Below, piece after piece: positions 22,891 to 34,861 of a stretch of 64,000 nt of DNA (its first letter is position 1; every line of letters begins with the position of its first letter). The DNA is taken from positions 3,162,001 through 3,226,000 of the forward strand of contig NZ_AP022569.1 of NCBI RefSeq assembly GCF_010727945.1. Direction: 5' to 3'. Under the pieces are notes generated by a model that was not told where the DNA came from, ran no database searches, and worked only from the letters and a program-made list of their open reading frames with translations. The stretch comes from Mycobacterium cookii. Its GTDB lineage: Bacteria > Actinomycetota > Actinomycetes > Mycobacteriales > Mycobacteriaceae. A program made the translations under genes and the position numbers.

Positions 22891-23220
22891 CGATCCTCCT
22901 TCATCGCTTCGGTACCGCGCGAACAGTGCACCAAGATAGTTCAACTTGTGTCAAACACTCTGCGAGGGTCGCACGGCATGGGAGCGGTGTCGGTCGACTA
23001 GGCCTGCTCGCGGGCTGGGAATCGGAGTCGGCCCCCGCTCAACGCGATCGCTAACCGCCCAGAACTTCCTCGTCGACATACCGCCGTCGCTCTCGTCGCT
23101 CTAAGGGTCCCGCCGACTGGTCGGGGTTTGGTCCCGAACTGGTCTCGGACATGGCTAGACTGCAACGGCTTGATTATTGAACGTACGCACAATATTGATC
23201 GCTCTAGGAGATGCGAAGCT
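22891..23220 (+). promoter_or_regulatory. Divergent intergenic region between ICMT-like gene and megasynthase
   Basis: 330 bp without a credible gene. It must hold the promoters of both flanking genes. It contains copy A of a direct repeat (22928-22974). Near the right end TTGATT (23170-23175) and TATTGA (23193-23198) are 17 bp apart and could be a sigma-A-type promoter, followed by a strong AGGAGA ribosome site at 23206-23211. The promoter call is weak; the ribosome site is clear. Confidence 0.4.
22928..22974 (+). repeat. Direct repeat flanking the megasynthase gene, copy A (47 bp)
   Basis: Starts GCACCAAG and contains a 20-bp core, AGTTCAACTTGTGTCAAACA, identical to the core of copy B at 33056-33103. 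After the core the copies share TGCG-GGGTCG with scattered mismatches. The reverse strand reads TTGACA inside the core. Both copies lie in intergenic DNA upstream of a gene. Confidence 0.85.
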
Positions 23221-26200
23221 GTGGTCGAGTCTTCCATTCTCGCTGAGCTGCGGGAGCGTGCCAACCTGCAGCCCGGTGAGACAGCCTTCACCTATGTTGA
23301 CTACGAGCAGGACTGGGCGGGCGTTGCGGAAAGCCTGACGTGGTCGCAGCTGTATCGGCGAACGCAGAACGTCGCGCAGGAGCTCAGAGCCTGCGGGTCA
23401 ACTGGTGACCGCGCGGTGATATTGGCGCCGCAGGGGCTTGGCTACGTCACTTCGTTTTTGGGCGCATTAGAGGCCGGTCTGATCGCGGTTCCGCTGTCGG
23501 TTCCGCTGGGGGGCGCCAGCGACGAGCGCGTCAGTTCGGTTCTGCGCGACGCGTCGCCTGCTGCGATTCTCACGACATCGTCGGTCGCACGCAACAGCGC
23601 CGAGTACATCCAGTCGAAGCCCGGTGAATCCGCGCCGTCAGTGATCGAAGTTGATTTGCTGGACCTGGACCGCCAGGTTGGACCGGCTGTCGAGGCCGAT
23701 AGTCGGCCGGACATCGCGTATTTGCAGTACACCTCCGGGTCAACTCGCACGCCGGCCGGAGCCGTCGTCTCGCACGAAAACATCCTGGCGAACTTTGAGC
23801 AGATCAACGTGGGCTTCTTCGGTGGGGCTGCCCCGACGGACACGACAGTCGTGTCCTGGCTGCCGTTCTACCACGACATGGGTCTGTATCTAGGAATCCT
23901 CTTTCCGGTGCTGACGGGACATCCCGCCCTGATCACCAGCCCGGTGGCGTTCCTGCAACGACCGGCTCGATGGATGCAAGCGTTGGCGAGCAGTAGTCAC
24001 GCATTTTCGGGCGCACCAAACTTCGCTTTCGAATTGGCGGCACGAAAGACATCAGATGACGACATGGCCGGGCTCGATCTCGGCGGCGTGTCGAGCATTC
24101 TCAATGGCAGCGAGCGAGTACAACCCGCGACGCTGCAACGCTTCGCCGAGCGGTTCGCCGGCTTCAACTTTCATCCCAGGATGTTGCGGCCTGCATATGG
24201 AATGGCGGAGGCAACGGTTTACATCGCGACCCGCGAAGTGGGCCAGCCACCAGAAATCGTTCATTTCGAATCCGAGAAGCTGACCGCCGGCCAGGCGCAG
24301 CGGTGCTCAAGCGACGACGGGACACCGCTGGTCAGTTATGGCGTACCAAAGTCGCCGATGGTGTGCATCGTCGATCCCGAGACCAGTACCGAGTGTCCGG
24401 CGGGAACGGTCGGTGAGATTTGGACGCAAGGCGACAATGTCGCGAAAGGTTATTGGGGGAAACCACCAGGCACAGAAGGCATGTTCGGTGCGACCCTTGT
24501 CGGCACGGCCGGCGCATCCGAAGGCCGCTGGCTGAGAACCGGAGATTTGGGCTTCTTCTCCGAGGGTGAGCTGTTCGTCATCGGCCGTATCAAGGATCTC
24601 CTGATCGTCTATGGGCGCAACCACTCTCCCGATGACGTCGAGGGGACGATCCAGGAGATCACCAAAGGCCGCTCCGTGGCGATAGCGGTTCCGGATGATG
24701 GCGGCGTTGAGAAGCTCGTCGCCATCGTCGAACTCAAGCACCGGGACGAATCCGAAGAGGCTGCGATGCAGCGCATGGGCGTCGTCAGGCGTGAAGTCGC
24801 CACAGCGATATCGAAGGTGCACGGTCTGAGCGTGGCGGATCTCGTTCTGGTGCCGCAGGGTTCGATTCCCATCACGACAAGTGGCAAGGTCAGGCGACGC
24901 GACTGTGTACAGCTGTATCTGCACGATGAGTTCAACCGCTTAGACGGCCTGATCCGCCGGCCGGGGCAGCACATGGTCGACGACGCTGGCGCGGGCCCCG
25001 GCGTCGACTCGGGGTGGACTCAGCGCCTGCACACGCTCCGCAAGCAGCAACATGACCTGCTGGTGGGGTTGGTGTGCTCGCAGGCGGCACTGGTGTTGGG
25101 TCATCCCAGCCCCAACGACATCGACCCTGAGTGCGCGTTTGGAGACTTGGGGTTTGACTCGGTGAAAGCTACCGAGTTGCTTGACCGGCTCAACACCGTC
25201 ACCGAGTTGGCGTTGCCACCTACCTTGGCCTTCGACTGCCCGACCCCGGATGAGTTGGCCACCCACCTGGGTCAACTCCTGAGCGGGTCGGTTTCGGCGG
25301 CTCCGACGGTGGCTTCGCGGGTGCAGACAGACGAGCCGGTAGCGGTGGTGGGAATGGCGTGCCGGTTTCCTGGTGGGGTGGATTCGCCGGCAGCGCTGTG
25401 GGATCTGGTGGCCAACGGCACCGACGCGGTCGGGGAGTTTCCCGCCGACCGCGGCTGGAACCTGGCGGACTTGTTCGATCCCGACCCCGATGCGGTGGGC
25501 AAGACCTACACACGCGCCGGCGGGTTTGTGGCGGATGCCGCCGGATTCGACGCCGACTTTTTCGGGATCTCGGCGCGCGAGGCCCAAACCATGGACCCTC
25601 AGCAGCGGCTGCTGTTGGAGGTGTGCTGGGAAGCGCTGGAAACCGCCCGAATTGATCCGGCGGCTCTAGCGGGTTCTGAGACCGGGGTGTTCGTCGGAGC
25701 ATGGTCACAGTCCTACGGCGCGGGCGGTTCTGATGGTGTGGAGGGCTACGGCCTGACCGGTCTGTCCACCAGTGTGGCCTCCGGCCGTGTTGCTTACGCG
25801 CTGGGTTTGCAGGGCCCGGCAATCACCGTCGACACGGCCTGCTCGTCATCGTTGGTAGCCACGCATTTGGCGTGCCAGTCCTTGCGAAACGGCGAGTCGA
25901 CTCTCGCCCTTGCCGGTGGCGTCACGGTGATGACCACACCGGCGGTGTTCACCGAGTTCGCCCGGCAACGCGGGCTGGCTGCCGATGGGCGCTGTAAAGC
26001 CTTCTCCGCCAACGCAGATGGCACCGGCTGGGGCGAAGGGGCCGCGGTGTTGGTGCTGGAACGGCTCAGCGACGCCCGGCGCAACAATCACCCGGTGCTG
26101 GCGGTTGTCGCGGGGTCGGCGATCAACCAAGATGGCGCCTCGAATGGTCTGACCGCACCCAACGGGCCCGCTCAGCAACGCGTCATCGCCCAGGCCGTTG

Positions 26201-29200
26201 CCAACGCCGGCATCGGGCTTGATCAGGTCGATGCTGTCGAGGCCCACGGCACCGGCACCACTCTGGGGGACCCGATCGAGGCCGGCGCCCTGATCGCCAC
26301 CTACGGCCTCAGCCGTGACCCCGAGCACCCGCTGTGGCTGGGATCGATCAAATCGAACATCGGCCACACCCAAGCCGCCGCCGGTGCCGCAGGGCTCATC
26401 AAGATGATCGAGGCCCTCAACCACCAGAGTTTGCCCCCAACCCTCAATGTCGATGGCCCCAGCCCGCACATCGACTGGTCAGCCGGCACTGTCCGGTTAC
26501 TCACCGAGCCGACGCCCTGGCCGGTCGCCGATCATCCCCGCACCGCGGCAGTGTCCTCGTTCGGGATCAGCGGCACCAACGCGCACATGATCCTGCAACA
26601 AGCCCCTACCTCACCGGCCGGGTCGGCTGACGCGGAACCTGCCACTGAGCAAGCCCATCACGGTGCTGAATTCGAGCTGGCGATGTGGCCCGTTTCGGCG
26701 CGCACCCCCGCGGCGTTGCGCGCGCAGGCCGACCGGCTGCACCAACACCTGGTCTGCCATCCCGACCTGGATCTCGCCGACGTGGCCTACAGCCTGGGCT
26801 CAACCCGCACACATCACTCTTATCGGGCAATGATCACCGCACCGGTGGCAGCTGCCGATCCGCGCGAAGACCTGCTGGACGCCCTACATGCCCTGCGCAC
26901 CGACCAACCCCACCCACAGCTGACCCAACACCATTACGTGGCCCACCTTCGCGGTAAAACCGTGTTCGTCCTACCCGGCCAAGGCGGCCAGTACCCCGGG
27001 ATGGGTCGAGAGCTCTACGAACACCACCGCGTCTTCGCTGACATGGTCGATGACTGCGATAAGGCGTTGCGCCCGTTCACGGGTTGGTCGGTGCGCGAGG
27101 TGCTGTGTGGGGACGAGGCGGCCCCGTCGCTGGACCGGGTGGATGTGGTTCAGCCGGCGCTGTTCACGATGATGGTTTCACTGGCCGAGGTGTTAAGCCA
27201 CTACGGCATTGTTCCCGACGCGGTGATCGGCCACTCCCAAGGCGAGATCGCCGCGGCGTATATCGCCGGGGTGCTTTCCTTGCCCGAGGCCGCCGAGGTG
27301 GTGGCGCGGCGCAGTCAAGCACTGAGCGCCCTGTGCGGTGCCGGCGGTATGGCGTCGGTCCTACTGGGCGCCGACCAGCTAGCCCCACGCCTGCAACCCT
27401 GGGGGGAGGCGTTGAGCATCTCCGCGATCAACGGTCCCTCACACACCATCATCAGCGGCGATCCGGCCGGGTTGGAGGAATTCACCGCAGCGTGTGAACG
27501 TGACGGCATCCACGTCCGACCGATCGCCGTCGATTACGCCGCCCACTCTGCTCAGGTCGAACCAGTGCGTGAGCGACTTCTGGCCGAGCTTGCCGACCTG
27601 ACCCCAGCGCACTCCCGCATCCCGCTGTATTCCACAGTGGCCAGCGCCCTTTCAGCCGATCCGCTCGACACCACGAAGATGGACGGCGACTACTGGTACC
27701 GCAACTTGCGCGAGCCGGTCCGGTTCTACGACAGTGTGGTTGAGCGCTTGGCCGCAGGTGAGCACACGTTCGTGGAGTTGTCCCCGCATCCGGTACTGGC
27801 CCCAGCGATCACCGACACCCTGGCCCAGTCCGCGGCGGGCCGGACCCAATCAGCGATGGTCATCACATTGCACCGGGACCGGCCCGACCAAGACAACCTG
27901 GCCACCGCGCTGGCCCAGTTGCACAATCACGGCCACAGCCCGTCGTGGTCGGCCCTTTATCCGCAGGCTCGCACCGTCGGGCTGCCCACCTACCCCTTCG
28001 AGCACCGTCGCTACTGGCTGTCACCCACGTCGACCGACGACGCGTCTGGGCTAGGCCTGGACCGTGCAGAACATCCCTTGTTGGGCGCGGTCGCCACGCT
28101 GGCCGACGAAGACCAGGTCATGATCAGTGGGCGGCTGTCACCCAACACCCAGAACTGGCTGGTTGGCCATCAAGTCAACGACACCGTGGTGTTCCCGGCG
28201 ACAGGGTTCATCGAGGTGATCCTGCGGGCCGGTGAATTGGCCGGCAGCCCGGTGATCGATGAGCTGGTCTTGCATAGTGCCCTGATTTTGTCCGAGCGGA
28301 TGCCGACCGATCTGCAGATCGTGGTGCGGCCGCTCGACGAGCAAGGGCAGCGACGGTTCAGCGTGCACTCGCGCACCGGTGGCCAGTCCGGCGTGTGGAC
28401 GTTGCACGCCAGCGGGACGTTAGGCGCTGATCAGCCCACGGCCGAGGTCTCGCTCCCGCCGGCGCCGGGTGTGGAAGCCCTTGACCAGGACGACTTCTAC
28501 GAACGACTGGCCCACCGGGGTTACCGTTACGGCGGTCTGTTCCGGTCGCTAAGGGGTATCGGCACCGACCCGGCTCAACCCGAGGTCGCCTATGCCGAGG
28601 TGGCATTGCCCGCCGGCACCGATGTCACCGGGTACGGCATCCACCCCGCCCTCTTGGACGCCGCCCTGCACCCGTTGGCCTCGTTGTTGGACCGCGCCGG
28701 CGAGGCCGACTCGGCGTCGCTGCGGCTTCCGTATGCGTTTAGCGGGATCACCCTGTATGCCACCGCGGCCACCCAGCTGCATGTCCACCTGACCCGCACC
28801 GCCGACGACACGTTTGAGCTGCGCGCGACCGACCCCACCGGCACACCGGTAATCACCATCCGTGCGTTGACTTTTCGTGCTGTGTCCGACCAGATCGGCC
28901 GGCCCACCTCAATGGCCGGGCTATCCGACAGCCTGTTTGAGTTGTCCTGGCCGCCGGTGCCCGAGCTGCCCGATCCGTCAGCGGCCCGGCCGCCGGCGTG
29001 GGCGGTATGCACCGATTCGCCCGAGCAGCTGCCGGCCAACCTGTCCGGCGGCACCATCCACACCGACCTGACCACCGTGACCCCAGGCCCGGACCTGGTG
29101 ATCTGGCAACTACCCAAGGAGAAGGTGGGCGGGGAAGCTGAACCGCTGGGACGGGTGCATTCGCTGACTCGCAATGTTGTGGCGCAACTTCAGAGCTGGC

Positions 29201-32200
29201 TGGCCCGGCCGGAAACCGCCGACACCCGCCTGGTGATTGTCACGCGTCACGCAGTCGGCGTCAGCGCTTACGACGGTGTCCCCGATCTGGCGCACGCAGC
29301 AGTCTGGGCGCTGATACACACCGCCCAAAACGAGCACCCCGACCGCATCATCTTGCTCGACACCGACGACACCGTCGCCACCGAGGACAACCTGCTGACC
29401 GTTGCCGCGGCGCGACCGGCCGGCGAGCCGCAACTGGCCCTGCGCGACGGTGTCATCCACATCCCCCGACTGACTCGCACCAGGAACCTGACCCCACCGG
29501 ATGCCCCCGACTGGCAGTTGGGCACCACCAGTAAAGGTGACTTGACGAAGCTGACCTTGCTCCCCACCGACCCCACCACAACGTTGGCCCCAGGGCAGAT
29601 CCGCGTTCAGGTCGGGGCCGCCGGGCTGAACTTCCGTGATGTGGTCGTCGCGTTGGGCGCCATCGACGATGACGGCATGGGTAGCGAAGCCGCCGGGGTC
29701 GTCCTCGACGCTGCCCCCGGGACATCGTTGCGTCGCGGTGATGCGGTGATGGGCCTTTTCCCGCACAACGCATTCGCGCCCACCGCGGTCACCGATGAGC
29801 ACATGGTGGTACCCATCCCGGCCGGATGGTCGCTCACCCAGGCCGCATCCGCGCCGATCGTGTTTTTGACCGCCTACATCGCTTTGGTCGAGATCGCCGG
29901 GCTATCGGCCGGGCAGCGGGTGCTCATCCACGGCGGCGCGGGAGGTGTCGGTCAGGCCGCCATCCAGATTGCCCGCCACCTTGGTGCTGAGGTTTTCGCC
30001 ACCGCCCACCCGAACAAACATCACGTGCTCAGCGATCTGGGGGTCGACCCCGGGCACATCGCCTCGTCGCGCACGCTGGATTTCGTCGACGCGTTCAATG
30101 GCACCACCGGTGGGCAGGGCATGGACGTTGTGCTCAACAGCCTCAGCGGAGATTTCGTCGATGCGTCGCTGCGGCTGCTGCCCCGCGGGGGCAGATTCAT
30201 CGAAATCGGCAAGACCGACATCCGCGTGGCGGGCGATGTCGCCGCCGCCCATCCCGGAGTCGACTATCACGTCTACGACCTGTCCAGCGCATCGGCGGAA
30301 TCCCTGCAACCCGCATGGACGGCGCTGACCGAGATGTTTGCCGCCGGTGTCCTCAAGCCGCTGCCCACCACCAGCTACGGCCTGCTGAACGCCCCCCAAG
30401 CCTTCCGCGACATGAGCCAAGCCCGCCATACCGGAAAGATCGTCCTGATCCCCCCCGCGGTGTTGAACCCCGAGGGCACGGTGCTGATCACCGGTGGTAC
30501 TGGGATGCTGGGCGCGCTGTTCGCCGAACATCTGGTCACCCGCTACGGCATCAGGCATCTGCTGCTGGTGTCTCGGAGCGGGCCCGACGCTCCCGGGGCC
30601 GGCGAACTGAAAGAGCGTCTGGCCCGGCTGGGCGCCCACGTCGCCATCACCGCCTGCGACGCCAGCGACCCAGCTGAGTTGGCAGCGCTGCTCGACTCCA
30701 TCGACGCCGGCCACCCGTTGACCGCGGTCATCCACACCGCGGGCGTCCTGGATGACGCCATGGTGACCGAACTGACCCCCGGCCAACTCGATGCGGTCTT
30801 GGCCGCCAAAGCCGACGCCGCCTGGCATCTGCATCGACTCACCGCCGACCGAGACCTGGCCGCGTTCGTCTTGTTCTCCTCAGCCGCGGGGATACTGGGC
30901 AGCCCCGGGCAGGCCAACTATGCGGCCGCCAATGCGGTCCTGGATGCGCTGGCCCGCCAGCGCAACCACACCCAGCGCCAGGCCACCAGCGTGGCCTGGG
31001 GCTACTGGCAAACCCCCAGCGGGATGACCGGCCACCTCAACGCAACCGACTTGAGCCGGCTGAGCAGCAGCGGCCTGATTCCCATCACCAGCGAGCACGG
31101 CGCGGCCCTCTTCGACGCCGCGCTCACCCGTCAGCGGCCAAATGTGGTGGCCAGCCCGATCAACATCGGCACGTTGACCCGGCACGCACGCCATCACACC
31201 TTGGATCCAGTCCTGTCCGCGCTGACCCGTGTCCGCCCCCAAGCCGCCACCGCCAGCCCCCGCACGCTGGCCGCCCGGTTGGCTACCCAAAGACCCCAGC
31301 AACGGCTTGAGACGCTGACCGCGATGGTCACCGCCACGACTGCTGCGGTGTTGGCGCACCCCGACCCGGACGCCCTCGATCCCGACCGTCACTTCAAAGA
31401 CCTCGGCATCGACTCGTTGACCGCCCTGGAACTACGCAACACCCTCAACCAACGCACCGGCCTCGTCTTGCCGGCAACCCTGGCCCTCGACTACCCCACA
31501 CCCACCACGCTCGCCAGCCACCTCGCCGAGCTGTTGACCGACGCCGTTGAGCCTGCCGTCCCGGCGGCTCAGGTCAGCACACGTAGCGACAAGCCGGCGG
31601 ACAACGCGCTCGCGCCTGTGGATCAAGCGTCATTTCTCGCGATGCGAGCGACTCACGCCGCGCTGATTCAGGTCATTTGGATATATGACGGTGCCGTCAA
31701 TGTCGATGGGTTACGGCGTTTTCAACGCAATCTTGGATGCGGATTGCTGGGACGCACGATCGAACGCTCTCCGTTACCGTTCGCGCGTGACCGCTGGGTC
31801 AAGGCTGCGGCGTCGGAGGACATCGATATGGCCGCAACGCCGCGGCGGCGCGCCGATGTGGACGCATGGGCCGACGAGCAGGCACGCCGGCCTATCGATC
31901 CGGAGTGGGGACCTGGCTGGCATCTCGGGGTACTTCCACTCGAGGGCGGCGGGACCGCGGTAAGCCTGGTGGCGTCACACACAATCGTCGACGCGGTCGG
32001 GCTTGGCCAGGCGATAGAAGATGCTGCCGCGGGCAGGACGCGCGATCTGGGCTACCCCCGGCCTAAATCGCGCACCCGTAGGCGGGCGTTGCGTGAGGAT
32101 CTTCAGCAAACCGTCAAAGAACTACCAGACTTAGCGCAGGCGTTGGCTGCCGTGGTTCGAAGGGCCCGGAGCGACCGCAAAGGGTTCACAGCATCGATCA

Positions 32201-32934
32201 AAGTGGCACCACCTGCCCCGAGGACCGCTAGCGACGATCAGGCAGTAGAGGTGCCTGCCTTGACCGCATACATCGACCTGGCGGAATGGGATGCTCGCGC
32301 GAAAAGTCTTGGCGCGAGCAGTACATCGCTTGTGGCAGGAGTCGCGTCCAGACTCGCTGTGAGGGTGGGCCGTGTTCATGACGACGGAACAGTCATCCTG
32401 AGATTTCCGCTGACGCTTCGGACCGAAGACGACACCCGCGGCAATGCGCTCACGATCGTCGACGTTCCAGTCGACCCAAGCCACGCGGCAACGGATCTCG
32501 GGGATATGCACGCCAAGATCACGCACGCAATGCTCGCCGCGATCGAGAACTCCGACGACGCGGTTTTGGCGACACTTCCACTGGCGACGCTGGTACCGAG
32601 GTGGGTGAACAGGGGACTAGCAGCGATGGCGGCAGGTGGCGCCGGCCTGCCGGTCACTTGCTCCAATCTCGGTGACCTGTCTCCGGCGGCGAACCGGCCA
32701 GACGGCACCGATGCCGACTTTGCGTACATGAGAAACCTCTCGCCCGATATCAAGAAAAGCACCCTCGAGCACATGGGTGGACAACTGTTTGTGGGTTCGG
32801 GGCGGGCGCGCGGGAAGATGGGTATCAGGATCTCCGCATATATTCTTGGGCGGCCAAACACCAAGGATGATCTGCGGGAGAGCGTGTCACGCACCTTCGC
32901 CGAGTTCGATCTGGATGCTGAGATCGACTGCTAG
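23221..32934 (+). CDS. FAAL-ACP-KS-AT-DH-ER-KR-ACP-acyltransferase megasynthase
   Basis: Predicted 3237 residues. A FadD-type fatty acyl-AMP ligase (about 1-580, [24 protein letters not shown]) feeds an ACP (GFDSVKATE). One fully reducing PKS module follows: KS (about 703-1126; Cys in DTACSSS, EAHGTGT, KSNIGH), AT (1246-1550, GHSQGE), DH (1616-1893, [10 protein letters not shown] and [10 protein letters not shown]), ER (2106-2410, LNFRDV, GGVGQAA), KR (2418-2610, [18 protein letters not shown]) and ACP (GIDSLTALE). The AT has YAAHS where YASH marks methylmalonyl-CoA, so a methyl-branched extender is likely. The last 440 residues resemble a PapA/condensation acyltransferase with HTIVD (HxxxD). 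GTG 23221 is chosen because AGGAGA lies 9 nt upstream. It probably activates, extends and transfers a lipid chain. Confidence 0.9.
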   Translation: MVESSILAELRERANLQPGETAFTYVDYEQDWAGVAESLTWSQLYRRTQNVAQELRACGSTGDRAVILAPQGLGYVTSFLGALEAGLIAVPLSVPLGGASDERVSSVLRDASPAAILTTSSVARNSAEYIQSKPGESAPSVIEVDLLDLDRQVGPAVEADSRPDIAYLQYTSGSTRTPAGAVVSHENILANFEQINVGFFGGAAPTDTTVVSWLPFYHDMGLYLGILFPVLTGHPALITSPVAFLQRPARWMQALASSSHAFSGAPNFAFELAARKTSDDDMAGLDLGGVSSILNGSERVQPATLQRFAERFAGFNFHPRMLRPAYGMAEATVYIATREVGQPPEIVHFESEKLTAGQAQRCSSDDGTPLVSYGVPKSPMVCIVDPETSTECPAGTVGEIWTQGDNVAKGYWGKPPGTEGMFGATLVGTAGASEGRWLRTGDLGFFSEGELFVIGRIKDLLIVYGRNHSPDDVEGTIQEITKGRSVAIAVPDDGGVEKLVAIVELKHRDESEEAAMQRMGVVRREVATAISKVHGLSVADLVLVPQGSIPITTSGKVRRRDCVQLYLHDEFNRLDGLIRRPGQHMVDDAGAGPGVDSGWTQRLHTLRKQQHDLLVGLVCSQAALVLGHPSPNDIDPECAFGDLGFDSVKATELLDRLNTVTELALPPTLAFDCPTPDELATHLGQLLSGSVSAAPTVASRVQTDEPVAVVGMACRFPGGVDSPAALWDLVANGTDAVGEFPADRGWNLADLFDPDPDAVGKTYTRAGGFVADAAGFDADFFGISAREAQTMDPQQRLLLEVCWEALETARIDPAALAGSETGVFVGAWSQSYGAGGSDGVEGYGLTGLSTSVASGRVAYALGLQGPAITVDTACSSSLVATHLACQSLRNGESTLALAGGVTVMTTPAVFTEFARQRGLAADGRCKAFSANADGTGWGEGAAVLVLERLSDARRNNHPVLAVVAGSAINQDGASNGLTAPNGPAQQRVIAQAVANAGIGLDQVDAVEAHGTGTTLGDPIEAGALIATYGLSRDPEHPLWLGSIKSNIGHTQAAAGAAGLIKMIEALNHQSLPPTLNVDGPSPHIDWSAGTVRLLTEPTPWPVADHPRTAAVSSFGISGTNAHMILQQAPTSPAGSADAEPATEQAHHGAEFELAMWPVSARTPAALRAQADRLHQHLVCHPDLDLADVAYSLGSTRTHHSYRAMITAPVAAADPREDLLDALHALRTDQPHPQLTQHHYVAHLRGKTVFVLPGQGGQYPGMGRELYEHHRVFADMVDDCDKALRPFTGWSVREVLCGDEAAPSLDRVDVVQPALFTMMVSLAEVLSHYGIVPDAVIGHSQGEIAAAYIAGVLSLPEAAEVVARRSQALSALCGAGGMASVLLGADQLAPRLQPWGEALSISAINGPSHTIISGDPAGLEEFTAACERDGIHVRPIAVDYAAHSAQVEPVRERLLAELADLTPAHSRIPLYSTVASALSADPLDTTKMDGDYWYRNLREPVRFYDSVVERLAAGEHTFVELSPHPVLAPAITDTLAQSAAGRTQSAMVITLHRDRPDQDNLATALAQLHNHGHSPSWSALYPQARTVGLPTYPFEHRRYWLSPTSTDDASGLGLDRAEHPLLGAVATLADEDQVMISGRLSPNTQNWLVGHQVNDTVVFPATGFIEVILRAGELAGSPVIDELVLHSALILSERMPTDLQIVVRPLDEQGQRRFSVHSRTGGQSGVWTLHASGTLGADQPTAEVSLPPAPGVEALDQDDFYERLAHRGYRYGGLFRSLRGIGTDPAQPEVAYAEVALPAGTDVTGYGIHPALLDAALHPLASLLDRAGEADSASLRLPYAFSGITLYATAATQLHVHLTRTADDTFELRATDPTGTPVITIRALTFRAVSDQIGRPTSMAGLSDSLFELSWPPVPELPDPSAARPPAWAVCTDSPEQLPANLSGGTIHTDLTTVTPGPDLVIWQLPKEKVGGEAEPLGRVHSLTRNVVAQLQSWLARPETADTRLVIVTRHAVGVSAYDGVPDLAHAAVWALIHTAQNEHPDRIILLDTDDTVATEDNLLTVAAARPAGEPQLALRDGVIHIPRLTRTRNLTPPDAPDWQLGTTSKGDLTKLTLLPTDPTTTLAPGQIRVQVGAAGLNFRDVVVALGAIDDDGMGSEAAGVVLDAAPGTSLRRGDAVMGLFPHNAFAPTAVTDEHMVVPIPAGWSLTQAASAPIVFLTAYIALVEIAGLSAGQRVLIHGGAGGVGQAAIQIARHLGAEVFATAHPNKHHVLSDLGVDPGHIASSRTLDFVDAFNGTTGGQGMDVVLNSLSGDFVDASLRLLPRGGRFIEIGKTDIRVAGDVAAAHPGVDYHVYDLSSASAESLQPAWTALTEMFAAGVLKPLPTTSYGLLNAPQAFRDMSQARHTGKIVLIPPAVLNPEGTVLITGGTGMLGALFAEHLVTRYGIRHLLLVSRSGPDAPGAGELKERLARLGAHVAITACDASDPAELAALLDSIDAGHPLTAVIHTAGVLDDAMVTELTPGQLDAVLAAKADAAWHLHRLTADRDLAAFVLFSSAAGILGSPGQANYAAANAVLDALARQRNHTQRQATSVAWGYWQTPSGMTGHLNATDLSRLSSSGLIPITSEHGAALFDAALTRQRPNVVASPINIGTLTRHARHHTLDPVLSALTRVRPQAATASPRTLAARLATQRPQQRLETLTAMVTATTAAVLAHPDPDALDPDRHFKDLGIDSLTALELRNTLNQRTGLVLPATLALDYPTPTTLASHLAELLTDAVEPAVPAAQVSTRSDKPADNALAPVDQASFLAMRATHAALIQVIWIYDGAVNVDGLRRFQRNLGCGLLGRTIERSPLPFARDRWVKAAASEDIDMAATPRRRADVDAWADEQARRPIDPEWGPGWHLGVLPLEGGGTAVSLVASHTIVDAVGLGQAIEDAAAGRTRDLGYPRPKSRTRRRALREDLQQTVKELPDLAQALAAVVRRARSDRKGFTASIKVAPPAPRTASDDQAVEVPALTAYIDLAEWDARAKSLGASSTSLVAGVASRLAVRVGRVHDDGTVILRFPLTLRTEDDTRGNALTIVDVPVDPSHAATDLGDMHAKITHAMLAAIENSDDAVLATLPLATLVPRWVNRGLAAMAAGGAGLPVTCSNLGDLSPAANRPDGTDADFAYMRNLSPDIKKSTLEHMGGQLFVGSGRARGKMGIRISAYILGRPNTKDDLRESVSRTFAEFDLDAEIDC

Positions 32935-33055
32935 CCTTGGCTTTTCGCGTGTTTTGAAATCAACTCGTTGGATGTCGGCCAGGAGAGCATCATCTCCGGC
33001 CACGCTCTTCGTGGCACGGTCCTCCATCTTCACTTCGGCACCATGCGTAAGCAGC

Positions 33056-33103
33056 GCACCAAGTCAGTTCAACTTGTGTCAAACAGCTGTGCGGGGGTCG
33101 GAC
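33056..33103 (+). repeat. Direct repeat flanking the megasynthase gene, copy B (48 bp)
   Basis: Second copy of the repeat at 22928-22974, in the same orientation, about 10.1 kb away and about 90 bp before the secreted-protein gene. The 20-bp core is identical and the flanks match imperfectly. The whole gap 32935-33191 contains no other recognisable element. Confidence 0.85.
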
Positions 33104-33191
33104 GAGTAGTAGCGTCCGCGTCATCGGTGGGGCCGCGTCAGATCCGAAACGAGTGCGCACCCTCGGGTGCGCCCGCGGGAAAGGGATACCG

Positions 33192-34226
33192 ATGATGGGA
33201 CAAGCCGCTCGAATCAGTCAACTGGGCTTGCTGGCAGTCGGGATGAGCATGGGGGCAGCGCTGGCTTCCACCCCGCAGGTCGCCTCGGCCGACCCCTACA
33301 CCGATCAGTCTTCGTGGATCGATCAACTACTGAGTGGTCTGTCGGTCCCCGCAGCCACGACGTCGCCGCTGGATATCCAGATCTCGATCAGCGGGATGGA
33401 TTTGTTCTCAACAGTGGACAACACCGCCACCGCCACCTCGGGGCCCGGAGACATCGCGGTCGCGATCGGCAACGGCGCCGTTGCCAACGCCAACGGCGGC
33501 ATTCTCAACTTCGCGCTCGCCGACGGCACCAATACCTTCGCTGAGACCCCGTTGGGAGCGAACTTTGATGTCGCAGTTGCCACCGGCACCGCTAGCTCCG
33601 CCAACATCGGGTTGGGCGCGCGCTTTGATTTTGCTTTCGCCGACGGCCCAGGCAGCTCCGCCAATATCGGGTTGGGCGCCAACCTTGACAGGGCGCTAGC
33701 CATCGGCACGGGTAATTCCGCACTTGTCGGAGTCGGCAGCAGGATGAGCACCGCACTCTCCGACGGCACCGGTAACAGTGCCGTTGCCGGCGCGGGCAAC
33801 GGCAACCTCGCCGAGGCCTTCGGCGCGCATAGCAACGCCATCACCGTTCTGGGCAACGGTGACCTCGCCTCCGCCACCGGCGGCGGCACCGCGACCGCGG
33901 GCGGCTTTCTGTCAACCGCAGTCGCCAACGGCGCCAACACCACCGTTTCGGCCACCGGTATCTCCGACTCCGCCATCGCCATCGGCGGCAATGGCGACGC
34001 TCAAGCCAGCGGCGTCGGCGACATCGCCTTGATCTTCAACAACGGCAGCGCTCTCGACCAGGCCACCGCGACGTTGGGCGACAACCTTCTCGCCGAGGTC
34101 TTCGGCACTGGCAGCAGCGCCACGGCCGGGGTTGGCAACTGGGACCTCGCCGCCGTCTTCGGCGACATGCTGCATGCGAGCGCGACCGGCGCCAATTTCC
34201 TGCTCGACATCCTGCCGTCGCTGTAA
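33192..34226 (+). CDS. Secreted Ala/Gly-rich repetitive protein
   Basis: 344 residues. The N-terminus is a Sec signal peptide: basic start, hydrophobic LGLLAVGMSMGAALA and a likely cleavage near ASA-DPY. The mature part is low in charge and made of loose repeats such as DIAVAIGNGAVANA, GTASSANIGLGA, GTGNSAVAGAGNGN and DSAIAIGGNGDAQASG. The AIAIGxGAxA pattern recalls the beta-roll repeats of YadA-type adhesin heads, and the composition recalls PGRS proteins, but there is no PE domain. ATG 33192 is used because AAAGGGA precedes it; the next codon is also ATG. Its function is unknown; a cell-surface or secreted role is inferred only from the signal peptide and repeats. Confidence 0.8.
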   Translation: MMGQAARISQLGLLAVGMSMGAALASTPQVASADPYTDQSSWIDQLLSGLSVPAATTSPLDIQISISGMDLFSTVDNTATATSGPGDIAVAIGNGAVANANGGILNFALADGTNTFAETPLGANFDVAVATGTASSANIGLGARFDFAFADGPGSSANIGLGANLDRALAIGTGNSALVGVGSRMSTALSDGTGNSAVAGAGNGNLAEAFGAHSNAITVLGNGDLASATGGGTATAGGFLSTAVANGANTTVSATGISDSAIAIGGNGDAQASGVGDIALIFNNGSALDQATATLGDNLLAEVFGTGSSATAGVGNWDLAAVFGDMLHASATGANFLLDILPSL

Positions 34227-34249
34227 GGCCGCCTGGTTCAATCGGTGCT

Positions 34250-34612
34250 GTGGCTCGGACGGCTTTTGCCCACGACGCCGTCATCGCGATGCAGACCGGC
34301 GGCAGTCCCAACGCCCCTGGCGCCGCCATCACGGTCGCGCTGTGCGGCGGCTGGGACCATCCACCGCCGTGCCCGCTAGCCCCCCATTACGTCAGCAACG
34401 TTCGTACGGGTGAAACCGTCACGCTACGTGTGCTTTTCGCCACCGAGGCGGAGAACGAAGCGCGTGTGCGGGCACTGATCGGCGGGGCGCTGGAGACCGG
34501 GCGGTTGACCGGTCCGGACGGCGAAGTCGCGACCTGGCAGCTGCGGTCGGCGTCCCCGGGCGAGATTCGGGCCGACGAACGCGAGCATGCCGCGCACCTG
34601 GTTGCGCACTAG
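34250..34612 (+). CDS. Conserved hypothetical protein
   Basis: Predicted 120 residues, not recognised by function. It has a Cys-Pro-rich stretch (CGGWDHPPPCPLAPHY) followed by a mixed alpha/beta region. It lies 23 bp after the secreted-protein gene and is followed by a strong hairpin, consistent with being the last gene of that transcript. GTG 34250 lacks a ribosome site; the internal ATG 34289 is an alternative. The coding call rests on the open frame, its composition and the position before a terminator-like hairpin. Confidence 0.6.
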   Translation: MARTAFAHDAVIAMQTGGSPNAPGAAITVALCGGWDHPPPCPLAPHYVSNVRTGETVTLRVLFATEAENEARVRALIGGALETGRLTGPDGEVATWQLRSASPGEIRADEREHAAHLVAH

Positions 34613-34625
34613 CGGCACCCGAAAT

Positions 34626-34650
34626 TCCGTGGGCGCGTAGCGCCTACGGA
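34626..34650 (+). terminator. Hairpin terminator after the conserved hypothetical gene
   Basis: TCCGTGGGCGC and GCGCCTACGGA form an 11-bp stem (one G-U pair) closed by a 3-nt loop, 14 bp after the stop at 34612. No T-tract follows, as is common for mycobacterial intrinsic terminators. It separates region 2 from the cluster beginning at about 34.8 kb. Confidence 0.55.
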
Positions 34651-34861
34651 GTTCAGGCGGGGTGTTTCGCGTAGGACCGACTGAGTCAGGTGCGGCCGCG
34701 CTCACATTCCGACGTTGTATCCAGAATACTGGACATCGGCTGTCAGCTTGTATTACCTTCTATCGGTATGTAATCTTCACTTTCAGTGCATCTTCGGTAT
34801 CCCAAGTGCGCACTGAGGCGTGACGAAACAACCCCGGGGCTGCTTCCAGCAGGAGGAGCGC

